Made by a program: the position numbers and the translations under genes. The notes beneath the pieces were generated by a model. It saw only the letters and a list, made by a program, of their open reading frames with translations, did no database searches and was not told the origin of the DNA. Source: JBKPNZ01 sp046732895 (GTDB lineage: Bacteria > Actinomycetota > Thermoleophilia > Solirubrobacterales > 70-9). Taken from it: a DNA stretch of 60,955 nt. Location: the NCBI GenBank assembly GCA_046732895.1, contig JBKPNZ010000013.1, positions 1 through 60,955 of the forward strand, in the 5' to 3' direction. Of this stretch, positions 18,710-28,491 are shown piece after piece. How positions within the stretch are numbered: the stretch's first letter is position 1; each line of letters starts with the position of its first letter.

Positions 18710-18845
18710 TTCGGTTGCTTGCGGGGTTAGCTGACGGGCTCGCGCCGAAAGAGATGGCGCTACGCGGCAGGTGCCGCAGATTCGCCCCAACTTGTTGGGT
18801 CCCCCGTTCCCGGCGATATGTGGCCGGAACTCAGCGGAAGGTCGC
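18710..18845 (-). promoter_or_regulatory. c-di-AMP riboswitch (ydaO/yuaA class)
   Basis: Read on the minus strand the leader contains the conserved ydaO elements in order: ACGGGGGACCCA, a variable TTGGGGCGAAT segment, GAGCCCGTCAGCTAACC and CGCAAGC. It ends a few bases before the Rpf-like start codon at 18702. In actinobacteria this RNA class commonly precedes cell-wall hydrolase genes and turns them off when c-di-AMP is high. Boundaries are approximate. This accounts for the 300-base gap between 18702 and 19004. Confidence 0.9.
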
Positions 18846-19003
18846 GGAAGCCTAACAAACCTCCATACGGAAATGTGCATTTGGTGAGCAGTTGCTAACC
18901 AATCCAATTCCCGCTGTTTGCGGCAATTCCTGCTCGTTCCACCGCTATTTCATCGACGGTAGCCCCCGCGTACCTTCACATTGCAAGCCCATATGCTCCA
19001 ACC

Positions 19004-19828
19004 GTGAGCGGGGCGCTGGTCACCGGAGCGGGGCGCGGGCTCGGCTTTGAGATCGCCCGGGCGCTGGCCGCGCGCGGGCTCGTGGTTCACGTCACGGACG
19101 TCGATGCCGCTGCCGCGAGCGAGGCGGCCGAGACCATCGGGCGGGACGCCTTCGCGTCAGCCCTCGACGTCCGCGACGCCGATGCCTGCAGAGCCGCCGC
19201 CCAAGCGACCGCCGACCGAGCCGGCTCGCTCGACGTCTGGGTGAACAACGCCGGCGTGCTCGTCACGGGCTACGTCTGGGATCAGGACGAGGCCACCCAG
19301 CGCATGCTCTTCGAGGTGAACACGTTCGGCACGATCAACGGCACTCTCGCCGCGCTCGCCCTCATGCGCCCGACCGGGCGCGGACACATCATCAACGTCG
19401 TCTCGCTGGCGGGCCTCGGCGCGCCCCCGGGCGAAACGCTCTACGCCGCGACGAAGCACGGCGCCATGGCGTTCACGCTCGGCACCCTCGCCGATCTCCG
19501 CCGCGACGGCGTCAAGAACGTCCATCTCTCGGCCGTGTGCCCTGACGGGATCTGGACGCCGATGCTCTTCGACCGCCTCGACGACCCCGACGCGGCGCCG
19601 TCATTCTCGGGCACCCTGCTGCGAGCCGAGGACGTTGCGCCCAAGGTCGCGGCCCTGCTCGACAAGCCGCGCCCAGTGCTCACCATCCCGCGCTGGCGCG
19701 GCGCCTTCGTTCGCCTCTTCGACGCGTTCCCAGGACTCGCGACTCGGATGATGCCGCTGTGGTTCGCCGACGCACGCCGGCGCCAGCGGGCGTGGAAGAA
19801 GCGAATCGAGGCCGGCCGGGGCCCATAG
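19004..19828 (+). CDS. Short-chain dehydrogenase/reductase
   Basis: A 274-residue Rossmann-fold NAD(P)-dependent oxidoreductase: TGAGRGLG cofactor loop, LDVRD, NNAG, and the catalytic YAATK. An Asp at the end of the second strand (VTDVDA) favours NAD(H). Start GTG at 19004, with no strong ribosome site. It stands alone between the riboswitch/Rpf unit and rnpB, and its substrate is not readable. Confidence 0.88.
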   Translation: MSGALVTGAGRGLGFEIARALAARGLVVHVTDVDAAAASEAAETIGRDAFASALDVRDADACRAAAQATADRAGSLDVWVNNAGVLVTGYVWDQDEATQRMLFEVNTFGTINGTLAALALMRPTGRGHIINVVSLAGLGAPPGETLYAATKHGAMAFTLGTLADLRRDGVKNVHLSAVCPDGIWTPMLFDRLDDPDAAPSFSGTLLRAEDVAPKVAALLDKPRPVLTIPRWRGAFVRLFDAFPGLATRMMPLWFADARRRQRAWKKRIEAGRGP

Positions 19829-19897
19829 CCGCAGCGGGGCCGCCGAACGTACTTCAATCGGGGCCATACCCAGCACGTTCGTACGTTCGGTGCAGTA

Positions 19898-19925
19898 GAG
19901 AGGCCCCGCCTTGGCGGGGCCTCTC
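19898..19925 (-). terminator. Strong GC hairpin after rnpB (terminator-like)
   Basis: GAGAGGCCCCGCC and GGCGGGGCCTCTC form a perfect 13-bp stem around two bases. It lies within a few bases of the 3' end of RNase P RNA and also downstream of the SDR gene on the other strand. There is no T-run on either side, so it may terminate without one or act as a processing/stability element. Confidence 0.6.
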
Positions 19926-19927
19926 CG

Positions 19928-20298
<371 letters not shown>

Positions 20299-20374
20299 CA
20301 AGTGTAGGGCCGAACGGTGCCCTTGAACCAGCGCTACGGGATGTTGGTCTGCGTCTCGCAGCCGGTGGCGGACA

Positions 20375-20590
20375 TCAGCGAAGCTCCGACCCGCAGTCGC
20401 CGCAGCCGTCCGGCGAGATCGAGCCGCCGCAGACGGGACAGCGGGCGCTCCCCTCGACGACGAGCTCCTCCCAGACGCCGAGGATCCGATCCTCGAGCGT
20501 GAGCCCGTCGTCGAAGAGGGGAACCCGCTGATCGTCCCGCTGCGGCCGCTCGGTCTCGGCCGGGCGCTCGCGCGTGGCAACGGCGCTCAC
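20375..20590 (-). CDS. Small zinc-ribbon protein coupled to lexA
   Basis: A 71-residue acidic protein ending in a zinc ribbon (CPVCGGSISPDGCGDCG). The GTG at 20590 lies two bases after the lexA stop, and the GGAGGG that serves it is inside the last codons of lexA, so translation is probably coupled. Being in the lexA transcript it should be induced by DNA damage. No known function; a regulator or an adaptor in the SOS response is possible. Confidence 0.65.
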   Translation of the reverse strand: MSAVATRERPAETERPQRDDQRVPLFDDGLTLEDRILGVWEELVVEGSARCPVCGGSISPDGCGDCGSELR

Positions 20591-20591
20591 G

Positions 20592-21194
20592 TCAGACCCT
20601 CCGGTACACGCCGACGACCTTGCCGAGGAGCTCGACCTCGGCGCTGCGGATCGGCTTGTAGGCCTTGTTCGCCGGCTGCAGGCGGACCTTGTCCTTCTCG
20701 CGGTAGAAGCGCTTCACGGTCGCCTCGTCGCCGAGGAGCGCCACCACGATCTCGCCGTCGGCCGCCTGCTTCGACTGCTTCACGACGACGTAGTCGCCCT
20801 CGAGGATCCCGGCATCGCGCATCGAGTCGCCCTGGACCCGGACGACGTAGTCGCCCTCGTCGCCGCCCAGCTCATCGGGCAGCTCCACGTACTCCTCGAT
20901 GTTCTCCTCGGCGAGGATCGGCGCGCCCGCGGCCACCTGGCCGACGATCGGCAGGCCGGGCTTGCGGATCGCCCGCTTCGCCTTGTCGACGAGGAGCTCG
21001 ATGGCCCGCGGCTTCGTCGGGTCCCGGCGCAGGAGGCCGATCTTCTCGAGGTTCGCAAGATGCGCATGCACGGTGGACGAGGAGGTCAGCCCGACCGCCT
21101 TGCCGATCTCGCGGACGGTCGGCGGGTAGCCGTACTTCTGGGCGTAGCGGCGGATGAAGTCGAAGATCTCCTTCTGGCGCTTGGTCAGATCCAT
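20592..21194 (-). CDS. lexA: LexA SOS repressor
   Basis: A 200-residue repressor with an N-terminal winged helix (TKRQKEIFDFIRRYAQKYGYPPTVREIGKAVGL) and a C-terminal S24 autoprotease domain. The Ala-Gly cleavage site is in GQVAAGAPIL, the nucleophile Ser in VQGDSMRDAG and the Lys in DEATVKRFYRE. RecA-stimulated self-cleavage derepresses target genes. I start it at the ATG at 21194, 8 bases after AGGAG. Its own box lies at 21248. A small zinc-ribbon gene follows in the same transcript. Confidence 0.97.
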   Translation of the reverse strand: MDLTKRQKEIFDFIRRYAQKYGYPPTVREIGKAVGLTSSSTVHAHLANLEKIGLLRRDPTKPRAIELLVDKAKRAIRKPGLPIVGQVAAGAPILAEENIEEYVELPDELGGDEGDYVVRVQGDSMRDAGILEGDYVVVKQSKQAADGEIVVALLGDEATVKRFYREKDKVRLQPANKAYKPIRSAEVELLGKVVGVYRRV

Positions 21195-21247
21195 CCTCAA
21201 AGCTCCTTGGCTCGGTCGGGGCGACGGGCTTCCTTCGTTGCTCTACC

Positions 21248-21261
21248 AGAACACATGTTCG
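21248..21261. promoter_or_regulatory. LexA (SOS) box of lexA
   Basis: AGAACACATGTTCG differs from a perfect CGAAC-N4-GTTCG palindrome by one base. It lies 54 bases upstream of the lexA ATG, where autoregulation is expected. The core is identical to the site at 5140. Confidence 0.85.
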
Positions 21262-21349
21262 CATAGTAGGTGGTCCGGCGGACGGATGCAAGGCCGCCCC
21301 CTCCGTGAGCCGGTCGGCAGCGCTCCCTCTAGAATCGTCGAGCCCTCAG

Positions 21350-21435
<86 letters not shown>

Positions 21436-21551
21436 CTCTCCACCGGACCGCTCGAAGCTCCACTCGAGCGTTCATTCAGGCTTTCACGGTCATTTCATGC
21501 CGCCGGCCTAGCGTCCGCGCTGCAATCTGGAAACGCAACGAAGGAGCAGGG

Positions 21552-21890
21552 ATGACGAAGAGCAAGATCAAGACCGGGCTGATCGCAGGCGGCGTGATCG
21601 CGGCGCTCACGGGTGGCGGCGCGGCGATCGCCGGCGCGACCGGCGGGAGCGACGACGGCGAGGGCACGCCCGTCAAGGGCAACGCACTCCAGCATGCGAG
21701 CGCGGTCGCGCTTCAGGCAACCGGTGGCGGCAAGGTCAGCGGTTCGGAGATCCGCGACGAGGAGGGTTACTACGAGATCGAGGTAACCCGCGACGACGGC
21801 AGCCAGGTCGACGTCCACCTCGACCGCAACTTCCACGTCATCGACGCGAGCGGCGATGGCGGCGGCGGGGACGAAGGCGCCGGGGACTGA
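21552..21890 (+). CDS. Exported PepSY-like small protein
   Basis: A 112-residue protein with a short basic start and a hydrophobic segment (LIAGGVIAALTGGGAAIAGA), then a single PepSY-like unit: ASAVALQATGGGKVSGSEI, followed by YYEIEVTRDDGSQVDVHLD. It ends in a Gly/Asp-rich tail. PepSY domains are linked to protease inhibition or ligand binding outside the cytoplasm. The ATG at 21552 follows AAGGAG. Confidence 0.72.
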   Translation: MTKSKIKTGLIAGGVIAALTGGGAAIAGATGGSDDGEGTPVKGNALQHASAVALQATGGGKVSGSEIRDEEGYYEIEVTRDDGSQVDVHLDRNFHVIDASGDGGGGDEGAGD

Positions 21891-21944
21891 CAGGCCCAAA
21901 CGGGCGCGATGGGCGCGGTGCTTGGCGCCGCGCCCATCGGCGCC

Positions 21945-24761
21945 TCACCAGCTGACGAGCTTCCAGATCTCGGGCAGGCGCGTGGCCTCGTCACCGCCCA
22001 CCTCGGCGAAGATCGAGACGGCCCGCTTGAGGTGGGTCATCGCGTCGTCCGGGCGTCCGGCGGCGTGGTGCAGGTCGGCCATGTTGTTCTCGAGGGCGGC
22101 CTCGCGATGGCGGTCGCCGTAGCCGCGACACGCCCTCAGCGCCGATTCGGTTAGCTCGAGTGCCTGGTCGAGGTCACCCCCATCGCGCGCCACAAGTGCG
22201 AGGTTGTTCAGCGCGGCGACGCGAGCCGGCTTGTCCTCCATCTCCTCGGAAAGCACCAGGCTCGCTTCGAGGTGGCCGGACGCCGTGTCGAGCTGGCCCC
22301 TGCTCCGGGCGAGCATGCCGAGCAGGTTCTGCGCCTGGGCCATCGCGCGCGGGTCCTCGGTCGCCGCGGCGACCGAGCTCGCCTCCGTGGCCCGCTCGAG
22401 CGCGGCGTCGAAGCGCCCCAGGCGATGGAGCGTGAGCGCAAGGTCGGCTTCGATTCGGGCCCGCAGGCCGGGTGCCGTCGGGGGCGTCGCATCGAGGGCG
22501 GCGATCAGGCGCGCCTCGGCGCGATCCCACTCACCACGACGCTCGTGCACCGTCGCGACCTTCTCCCACAGTGCCGCGAGTGAGGCGCCCTCGGCCACAG
22601 ATGCCGCCGCCTCATAGCTCGCGTGGGCCGCGGCGTAGTCGCCGAGGCGCGTCTGCAGGTCCCCGATGCGCTCGTGCAGCTCGCCGTCCCCAGCCCCGTC
22701 ACACGCAAGGGCGGCCTGCAGGTAGCCGAGGGCGTCGGCGTGCGCATGCAGCGAAACCGCGTGCTCCGCGGCCACCCGATAGTGCCCGGCCGCCTCGCCC
22801 TCTTCGCCCGCCTCGCGCAGATGCTGCGCGACCAGGGCGGCGGTTGCCGGATCGGCTGGGAGGGCGCGGGCGGCCCGAAGATGAAGGAGGCGCCGGCGAG
22901 GGGCTGAGACCTCCTCATAGATCAGCTCGCGAAGCTTCTGGTGCGAGAAGTCGTACTCGCCCTCGCTGTCCGGGATCTCGCGCAGCAGCGCCTTCGCCAG
23001 CAGCTCCTCGAGCGCATCGACGGTCTCCTCGTAGTCGCGCCCGCTCGTGGAGCGCAGCGTCGCGAAGCTGAACCGCGACCCGAGGACCGCGGCTGCACCG
23101 ACCACCTGCAGGCTGATCGGCTCGAGGTCGTTGAGGCGGTTCTCGAGCGCCGTGCGCACCTCGCGCGGGAACGCGGGCGGTCGGCCCTCCTCGTCGGCCG
23201 GCGTTGCGGCGAGGTACTCCACGACGAAGAGCGGCAGGCCCTCGCTCTCGAGATAGATGCGCTCGGCCAGCTCGGGCCCCGCCGCGTGCCCGGAGCCGAC
23301 GAGCTCGGTGACCTCCGCCTCGGACAGGCGTTCGAGGCGAAGAGTAGTCGCGACGCCCGCCCGGGCGAGTTCGCCGGCGAGTCGCCGGAGGCGGTGGCCT
23401 GGAGGCATGTACTCGCTCCGCCAGCTCAGGACGAGCACGTTCGGCCACCCGCGCAACCGCTGCACGAGGTAGGCGAGCACGTCAAGCGTTGCTGCGTCCG
23501 CGGCGTGGACGTCGTCCACGAAGACCAGCGCCGGCGCAGTGCCCGGCGCGGCCGCTCCCAGCACCGCCGCAACGCCGTCGAGGAGCCGAGCCTGTGCCAC
23601 GGGCCCTGAGATCGACAGCGGAATCGGAAGCTCGGCGCGCAGCTCCCGCAGCTCGGGAACAAGCAGCGATGCGTCGGCCAGGCGTTGCGCCGCCACGAGC
23701 TCCACCCAGTCCTCGGCCGTGGCGAGTCGCTGGCGGAGGAGCTCGAGGATCGGCGCATAGGGCAGTCCCGGCGACGCATCCCTGCACCGCGCGGCCACGA
23801 TCTCGGAACCGGCCGCCTCCGCACTGCGGGCGAACTCCTCGACCAGCCGGGTCTTGCCGATCCCGGCCTCCCCTTCCACGACGACAAGGCGGCCATCGCC
23901 GTCCACGGCTGCGATGGCCGCGATCAGGGCGTCCATCTCGGCGCTGCGGCCGATGAAGGGAAGCTCCCCGGACGGGACTGCCTTGCTGGTGGTTGTGGGC
24001 GCAGCCACCGGCGCCGGTTCGGACGGTACAAGCGTCCCATCGCTGACCTGCTCGAACAGGGCCGAGGTCTCGTCGACCGGAGCCACCCCCAGCTCCTGGC
24101 TCAGCACTCTCACGCAATCCCTGTACTGGTTGAGGGCGGCCGCGCGGTCGCCGCTGAGTGCATACAGGCGGATCAGCTCGCGGTGGGCCGCCTCGTGCAG
24201 TGGCTCAGCGTCGAGCCAGCGCCGCGCGTACCGCAGCGCCGTCGTGTAGTCGCGATTCGCGACCAGGAGTTCCACGAGCCGCTGAAGGACGGCGGTCAGC
24301 TCGCCGTCGAGGCCGCGCGCCTCGGCCATGTGCCATTGCTCGAACGTCGGGCTGTCGCGGAGCGCGAACCCCTCGAGCAGGCTGCCCGAACACGCCTCCG
24401 CCGCCTCCGCCAATGACTCGGCCGAGTCCCGCTCTGCCGCGAGCCGGCGAAAGCGCTCGACGTCGAGCTCGAACCCGTCCTCTCGCCGAAGCCCGATGCT
24501 GTCCCCCTGGGTCTCGATCCATTCCTCGCCGATCGCGCCGCGCAGGGTCGAGAGAGTGCGCCGCAGGGCTCCGCGCGCACGTTCGGCGTCCTGACCAGGC
24601 CACAGGAGCTCGCACAGCGCATCGCGCGAGCGCGGCCGCTCCGTCAGGGCCAGGTGAGCGAGCAACGCGGTCGCCTTGCGGGTGTCGAACGAGACGGGCT
24701 CGCCGTCGCGTTCGACCCGCGGCGGGCCGAGCAGCCTGATCGACACGGCCATGCGCGCCAC
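21945..24761 (-). CDS. BTAD/AAA/TPR transcriptional regulator (SARP-like)
   Basis: A 938-residue multidomain regulator. The N-terminal OmpR-type winged helix and BTAD occupy roughly residues 1-240 (SIRLLGPPRVERDGEPV, WPGQDAERARGALRRTLSTLR, and ALNQYRDCVRVLSQELGV). An AAA/NB-ARC-like ATPase follows (FIGRSAEMDAL, Walker A GEAGIGKTRLVEEFA, Walker B ALVFVDDVHAAD). The C-terminal third is TPR-like helices. GTG at 24761, with an alternative ATG at 24752. It diverges by about 100 bases from the operon of three membrane paralogs and a cyclase, its most likely local target. Confidence 0.88.
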   Translation of the reverse strand: MARMAVSIRLLGPPRVERDGEPVSFDTRKATALLAHLALTERPRSRDALCELLWPGQDAERARGALRRTLSTLRGAIGEEWIETQGDSIGLRREDGFELDVERFRRLAAERDSAESLAEAAEACSGSLLEGFALRDSPTFEQWHMAEARGLDGELTAVLQRLVELLVANRDYTTALRYARRWLDAEPLHEAAHRELIRLYALSGDRAAALNQYRDCVRVLSQELGVAPVDETSALFEQVSDGTLVPSEPAPVAAPTTTSKAVPSGELPFIGRSAEMDALIAAIAAVDGDGRLVVVEGEAGIGKTRLVEEFARSAEAAGSEIVAARCRDASPGLPYAPILELLRQRLATAEDWVELVAAQRLADASLLVPELRELRAELPIPLSISGPVAQARLLDGVAAVLGAAAPGTAPALVFVDDVHAADAATLDVLAYLVQRLRGWPNVLVLSWRSEYMPPGHRLRRLAGELARAGVATTLRLERLSEAEVTELVGSGHAAGPELAERIYLESEGLPLFVVEYLAATPADEEGRPPAFPREVRTALENRLNDLEPISLQVVGAAAVLGSRFSFATLRSTSGRDYEETVDALEELLAKALLREIPDSEGEYDFSHQKLRELIYEEVSAPRRRLLHLRAARALPADPATAALVAQHLREAGEEGEAAGHYRVAAEHAVSLHAHADALGYLQAALACDGAGDGELHERIGDLQTRLGDYAAAHASYEAAASVAEGASLAALWEKVATVHERRGEWDRAEARLIAALDATPPTAPGLRARIEADLALTLHRLGRFDAALERATEASSVAAATEDPRAMAQAQNLLGMLARSRGQLDTASGHLEASLVLSEEMEDKPARVAALNNLALVARDGGDLDQALELTESALRACRGYGDRHREAALENNMADLHHAAGRPDDAMTHLKRAVSIFAEVGGDEATRLPEIWKLVSW

Positions 24762-24861
24762 GATAACTCGCTGCGTCCAGGTTTCGTAACGATCCGTGGA
24801 CGCCGGCCCGGGAACCTGTGCGAGCTTGCATCAACGTGGTCAACGCGAGAGGCTTGGCGCA

Positions 24862-26079
24862 GTGCGACGCGGAAGGGTGGTCCCAGCCGACGGTGAAACG
24901 CGACGAGCTCCGCTCGTGGCGGCGAGCGTCGTCATCCTGGTCGCAACCACGGTCGCATTGCTCGTAGCGGGCGCCGTCATCGGGAGCATGGCAGGCGACT
25001 CGATCGGGGTCGTCCAGGCTGTCATCTGGCTGATTGCTCTCGTCTTCGCCACGGTCGGAGCCCTCATTGCGCTCCGTCAGCCTACGAACGCCCTTGGCTG
25101 GATGTTCCTCGGCGTCGCGGTCAGCGCGGGGCTGAGCGAGTCGGCCCATGCCTACGCGGATTACTGGACGGGTGGGCATGGTGGGATCGAGTCCCTCGCC
25201 AAGGCGGCGGCCTGGTACGGAAGCCTCTCCTGGATCCCGTTCGTCCTGGTGCCGGCGACCTTTCTCCTGCTGCTGTTCCCCGATGGCCACCCTGTATCCG
25301 CCCGATGGCGACCGATCGCATGGTGCGCGGCCCTCGGCGTCGCGGGCGGCTTCGTGACGCAGGGGCTGGCTCCCGGAGCGCTCGAGGACTATCCGGAGAT
25401 CACCAATCCATACGCGGTCCACAGCCCGCTGCTGGATCCGCTCACCGGCCTGGCCTTTCTGGCCCTCGTCATCGGAGTGTTCGGGTCGGCCGCCTCGCTG
25501 GTCGTCCGCTACAGGAGGGCAGTCGGTGATCGCCGCTTGCAGATCAAATGGCTTGCGCTTGCCGGGGCCGTCGCCGCGGTCACCTTCGTTGTGGCGATCG
25601 CCGGCTACGACTTCTGGGGCGAGGACGTCTCCAACCTCGCAATCATGCTCAGCGTCCTCGGCATTCCCGTGGCCGCCGGGGTCGCGATCCTGCGCTACCG
25701 CCTCTACGACATCGACGTCGTCATCAATCGCACGGTCGTCTACGGCGCGCTCACGGCCGCCCTCGCCGCCCTCTATGTCGGCAGCGTGCTGCTGCTGCAG
25801 GTCGCCTTGGGTGGCCTGACCCAGGATTCCGGCCTCGCGGTGGCGGGCTCCACGCTTGCGGTGGCGGCGGCCTTCCGCCCATTGCGCGCACACATCCAGC
25901 AGACGGTTGACCGCCGTTTCTTCCGCCGCCGCTATGACGCCCGGCGCACATTGGAGGATTTCTCGTCACGCCTACGCGACCAGGTCGACCTGGTCGCCCT
26001 CGATGCAGAGCTGCGCGGAGTCGTCGCCGAGACGATGCAACCGGCGCATGTGTCGGTCTGGTTGCGGGGGGTGGAATGA
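24862..26079 (+). CDS. Multi-pass membrane protein, paralog 1 of 3
   Basis: About 405 residues. Some eight hydrophobic segments include the RQPTNALGWMFLGVAV block and a C-rich membrane section after ILRYRLYDIDVVINRTVVYGA. A cytoplasmic tail follows (VDRRFFRRRYDARRTLEDF, SSRLRDQVDLVALDAELRG, MQPAHVSVWLR). Such sequences resemble the sensor halves of some actinobacterial and chloroflexal histidine kinases but have no kinase or ATPase domain. I propose the GTG at 24862; the start is uncertain. First gene of a four-gene operon ending in a class III cyclase. Confidence 0.78.
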   Translation: MRRGRVVPADGETRRAPLVAASVVILVATTVALLVAGAVIGSMAGDSIGVVQAVIWLIALVFATVGALIALRQPTNALGWMFLGVAVSAGLSESAHAYADYWTGGHGGIESLAKAAAWYGSLSWIPFVLVPATFLLLLFPDGHPVSARWRPIAWCAALGVAGGFVTQGLAPGALEDYPEITNPYAVHSPLLDPLTGLAFLALVIGVFGSAASLVVRYRRAVGDRRLQIKWLALAGAVAAVTFVVAIAGYDFWGEDVSNLAIMLSVLGIPVAAGVAILRYRLYDIDVVINRTVVYGALTAALAALYVGSVLLLQVALGGLTQDSGLAVAGSTLAVAAAFRPLRAHIQQTVDRRFFRRRYDARRTLEDFSSRLRDQVDLVALDAELRGVVAETMQPAHVSVWLRGVE

Positions 26080-26080
26080 A

Positions 26081-27298
26081 TTGGGGTCCCTGAGGCTCGG
26101 CCGGGTCCCAGCCATTGCGCTGACGCTCACCTCGATCCTCGCCGTCGCGACGATCGTGCTCCTGGTGCGGGGCGCCGGAACCGAGACGCCCGGGGACGAC
26201 TTTGGCCTGACCGGGTTTGGCGGTCTCGCGTTCGTCATCGCCTCGCTCGCCTTCGCCGTCACCGGGGCAATCGTCGCCACGCGGCTCCCGCGCAATCCGA
26301 TCGGCTGGATCTTCTGTTACATGGGCCTGCTCATCGGGGCAGGCAACCTGCCGTTCCAGTACGCCATCGTCGCCCTCTACATCGACCCCGACTCGCTTCC
26401 CGGAGGCGATGCCGCGGCAGTACTCCAGAACCTGGGGCTTACGCCGTGCTTCGGGCTGCTGGCATTCGCACTCCTGCTGTTTCCGGATGGGCGGCTGCCG
26501 TCTCGTCGCTGGCGGCCGGCTGCCGCCGCGGCGTTGATCGGGAGCACCCTTGTGGGCGTGGGCTACGCGCTCCGTCCGGGTCGGCTCGACTCCCCGTTCC
26601 ACGGCGTCAAGAACCCGTTCGGTGTCGGCAGCTTCGAGTTGATGGATGGCCTTACGGGAGCGGGTTGGCTACTGATGGCGCTGGGGGCCGCCTTCGCCGC
26701 CGCCGCGATCGTGGTCCGCTTTCGCCGCTCGAGCGGCGTGGAGCACGAGCAGCTGAAGTGGATCACCCTCGCGGGCACCGGCATCGGCGTCCTCTTCGTG
26801 GCCAACTTCCTGAGCTTCGCGCTCGACGTACAGGGGATCGACCAGCTTCGCCTGACGCTCGTCGGACTTGCCTTCAGCGCGCCGCCGATCGCCGCCGGCA
26901 TCGGGATCCTGCGCTACCGCCTCTACGACATCGACGTCGTCATCAACCGCACCGTCGTCTACGGCGCGCTGACCGGCGCCCTGGCCGGGATTTACGTCGG
27001 CACGGTCCTCGTCCTGCAACTCGTGCTGGGCGGGCTCACCGAGGACTCGGGGCTCGCCGTGGCGGGATCCACCCTCGCGGTTGCGGCGGCGTTCCGGCCC
27101 CTGCGCTCGCGCATCCAGGAGGCGGTGGACCGGCGGTTCTACCGGCGCCGCTACGACGCGCGCCACACGCTCGAGGCGTTCTCCGCGCGGCTGCGTGATC
27201 AGGTCGACCTGAGGGCCCTCGACGCCGAGCTGAGGGGAGTGGTCGCCGAGACGATGCAGCCCGCGCACGTTTCGGTATGGCTGCGGGAGGACCGATGA
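26081..27298 (+). CDS. Multi-pass membrane protein, paralog 2 of 3
   Basis: About 405 residues, clearly homologous to the proteins on either side: TRLPRNPIGWIFCYMGLLIG, ILRYRLYDIDVVINRTVVYGA and the same cytoplasmic tail (VDRRFYRRRYDARHTLEAF, ending MQPAHVSVWLREDR). I set the start at a TTG one base after the previous stop, behind GGGGGGTGG; the frame is open further upstream but only inside paralog 1. Its stop overlaps the next start (ATGA). No catalytic motif is visible. Confidence 0.78.
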   Translation: MGSLRLGRVPAIALTLTSILAVATIVLLVRGAGTETPGDDFGLTGFGGLAFVIASLAFAVTGAIVATRLPRNPIGWIFCYMGLLIGAGNLPFQYAIVALYIDPDSLPGGDAAAVLQNLGLTPCFGLLAFALLLFPDGRLPSRRWRPAAAAALIGSTLVGVGYALRPGRLDSPFHGVKNPFGVGSFELMDGLTGAGWLLMALGAAFAAAAIVVRFRRSSGVEHEQLKWITLAGTGIGVLFVANFLSFALDVQGIDQLRLTLVGLAFSAPPIAAGIGILRYRLYDIDVVINRTVVYGALTGALAGIYVGTVLVLQLVLGGLTEDSGLAVAGSTLAVAAAFRPLRSRIQEAVDRRFYRRRYDARHTLEAFSARLRDQVDLRALDAELRGVVAETMQPAHVSVWLREDR

Positions 27299-28491
27299 TG
27301 ACGGGCCGCTCGCACCGGATTACGGTCGCCATCGCACTCACCACGGCGGTGCTCCTCGCACTCGGCGTGGCCTCCGTGCTGTACGGCGTGATCGAACGCC
27401 CCCATGCGCTCAGCGACCGTCAGGACGATGAATGGACGGTCTTTTCGTTCTTGTTCCCCATCGTCGCCTTTGCCGTCGTCGGAGGGCTCATCTCGATCCG
27501 GAAGCCGGGCAATCGAATCGGGCGACTCTTGGGGGTGATCGGCCTGTGCTGGAGCATTCTCGTGGCGTCAGTCGGCATCAGCGCATGGGCGCTCGTCACC
27601 GATTCCCTTCCCAAGGCGTTGGCGGAGTGGATCAGCGTCGGCAGCAGTGCGTGGGTGGTCGCGCTCGGTCTGACCGGCACGCAGCTCCCACTCCGCCTCC
27701 CGGACGGCGAGCTTCCTTCGCCGCGCTGGCGCTGGTACTCGCGCGCGTCCCTTGCGTTCATCGCCGTGGCATGCCTGGGGATGGCCGCGCAGGGCCACAA
27801 GGTGCTCAACTTCAAGGGCAGCTCGAACCCGCTCGACGTGGCGTGGGCCAAGCCTCTCGCAAGCGCGTTTCTGTTCGTGATCATCGGCTTCGTGATCGGA
27901 GTGGTGGCGCTCGTTCGTCGCTACCGGCGCGCCGACTCGCGCGACCGCGCCCAGCTTCGCTGGGTCGCGTTCGGCGGGGTCGTGTTCCTGGGCGAGTATC
28001 TGCTCACCCTTCCCTTCGGTGGAGGAACGGAAGTAGTCACGTTCATTTCGCAGGCGACGTTCGCAGCTCTGCCCATCGCGATCGGGTACGCGATCCTGCG
28101 CCACAACCTCTACGACATCGATGTCGTCGTGAACCGCGCGCTCGTCTACGCGACGCTGACGGCGACCCTCGCGGCGCTCTATGTCGGCACCGTCCTGCTG
28201 CTCCAACTTGCGCTCAACGGCGTCACCGGCGACTCGGGGCTTGCCGTGGCCGGCTCGACCCTCGCCGTCGCCGCTGCCTTCGGCCCGGCTCGGGCCCGGA
28301 TCCAGCAGGCGGTCGACCGCCGCTTCTTCCGCCGGCGCTACGACGCGACCCGAACGCTCGAGGAATTCTCGGCCCGCCTGCGCGACCAAGTGGACCTGGC
28401 GGCGCTCGACTCTCAGCTGCGCGGTGTCGTCGCCGAGACGATGCAGCCCGCGCACGTGTCGGTATGGCTGCGCGAGCCGGCGGCCGAATGA
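27295..28491 (+). CDS. Multi-pass membrane protein, paralog 3 of 3
   Basis: About 398 residues. Most divergent of the three in its N-terminal membrane half (SIRKPGNRIGRLLGVIGL) but with the same ILRHNLYDIDVVVNRALVYAT core and tail (VDRRFFRRRYDATRTLEEFSARL, then MQPAHVSVWLREPAAE). It begins at the ATG at 27295 overlapping the previous stop and ends in an ATGA overlap with the cyclase gene. The strictly kept C-terminal tail in all three suggests a shared docking or output function. Confidence 0.78.
   Translation: MMTGRSHRITVAIALTTAVLLALGVASVLYGVIERPHALSDRQDDEWTVFSFLFPIVAFAVVGGLISIRKPGNRIGRLLGVIGLCWSILVASVGISAWALVTDSLPKALAEWISVGSSAWVVALGLTGTQLPLRLPDGELPSPRWRWYSRASLAFIAVACLGMAAQGHKVLNFKGSSNPLDVAWAKPLASAFLFVIIGFVIGVVALVRRYRRADSRDRAQLRWVAFGGVVFLGEYLLTLPFGGGTEVVTFISQATFAALPIAIGYAILRHNLYDIDVVVNRALVYATLTATLAALYVGTVLLLQLALNGVTGDSGLAVAGSTLAVAAAFGPARARIQQAVDRRFFRRRYDATRTLEEFSARLRDQVDLAALDSQLRGVVAETMQPAHVSVWLREPAAE

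Noticed and set aside
24205..25893. A 562-codon minus-strand frame across the SARP-membrane operon boundary
   Set aside because: It covers the divergent promoter and both neighbouring genes; low-complexity shadow.
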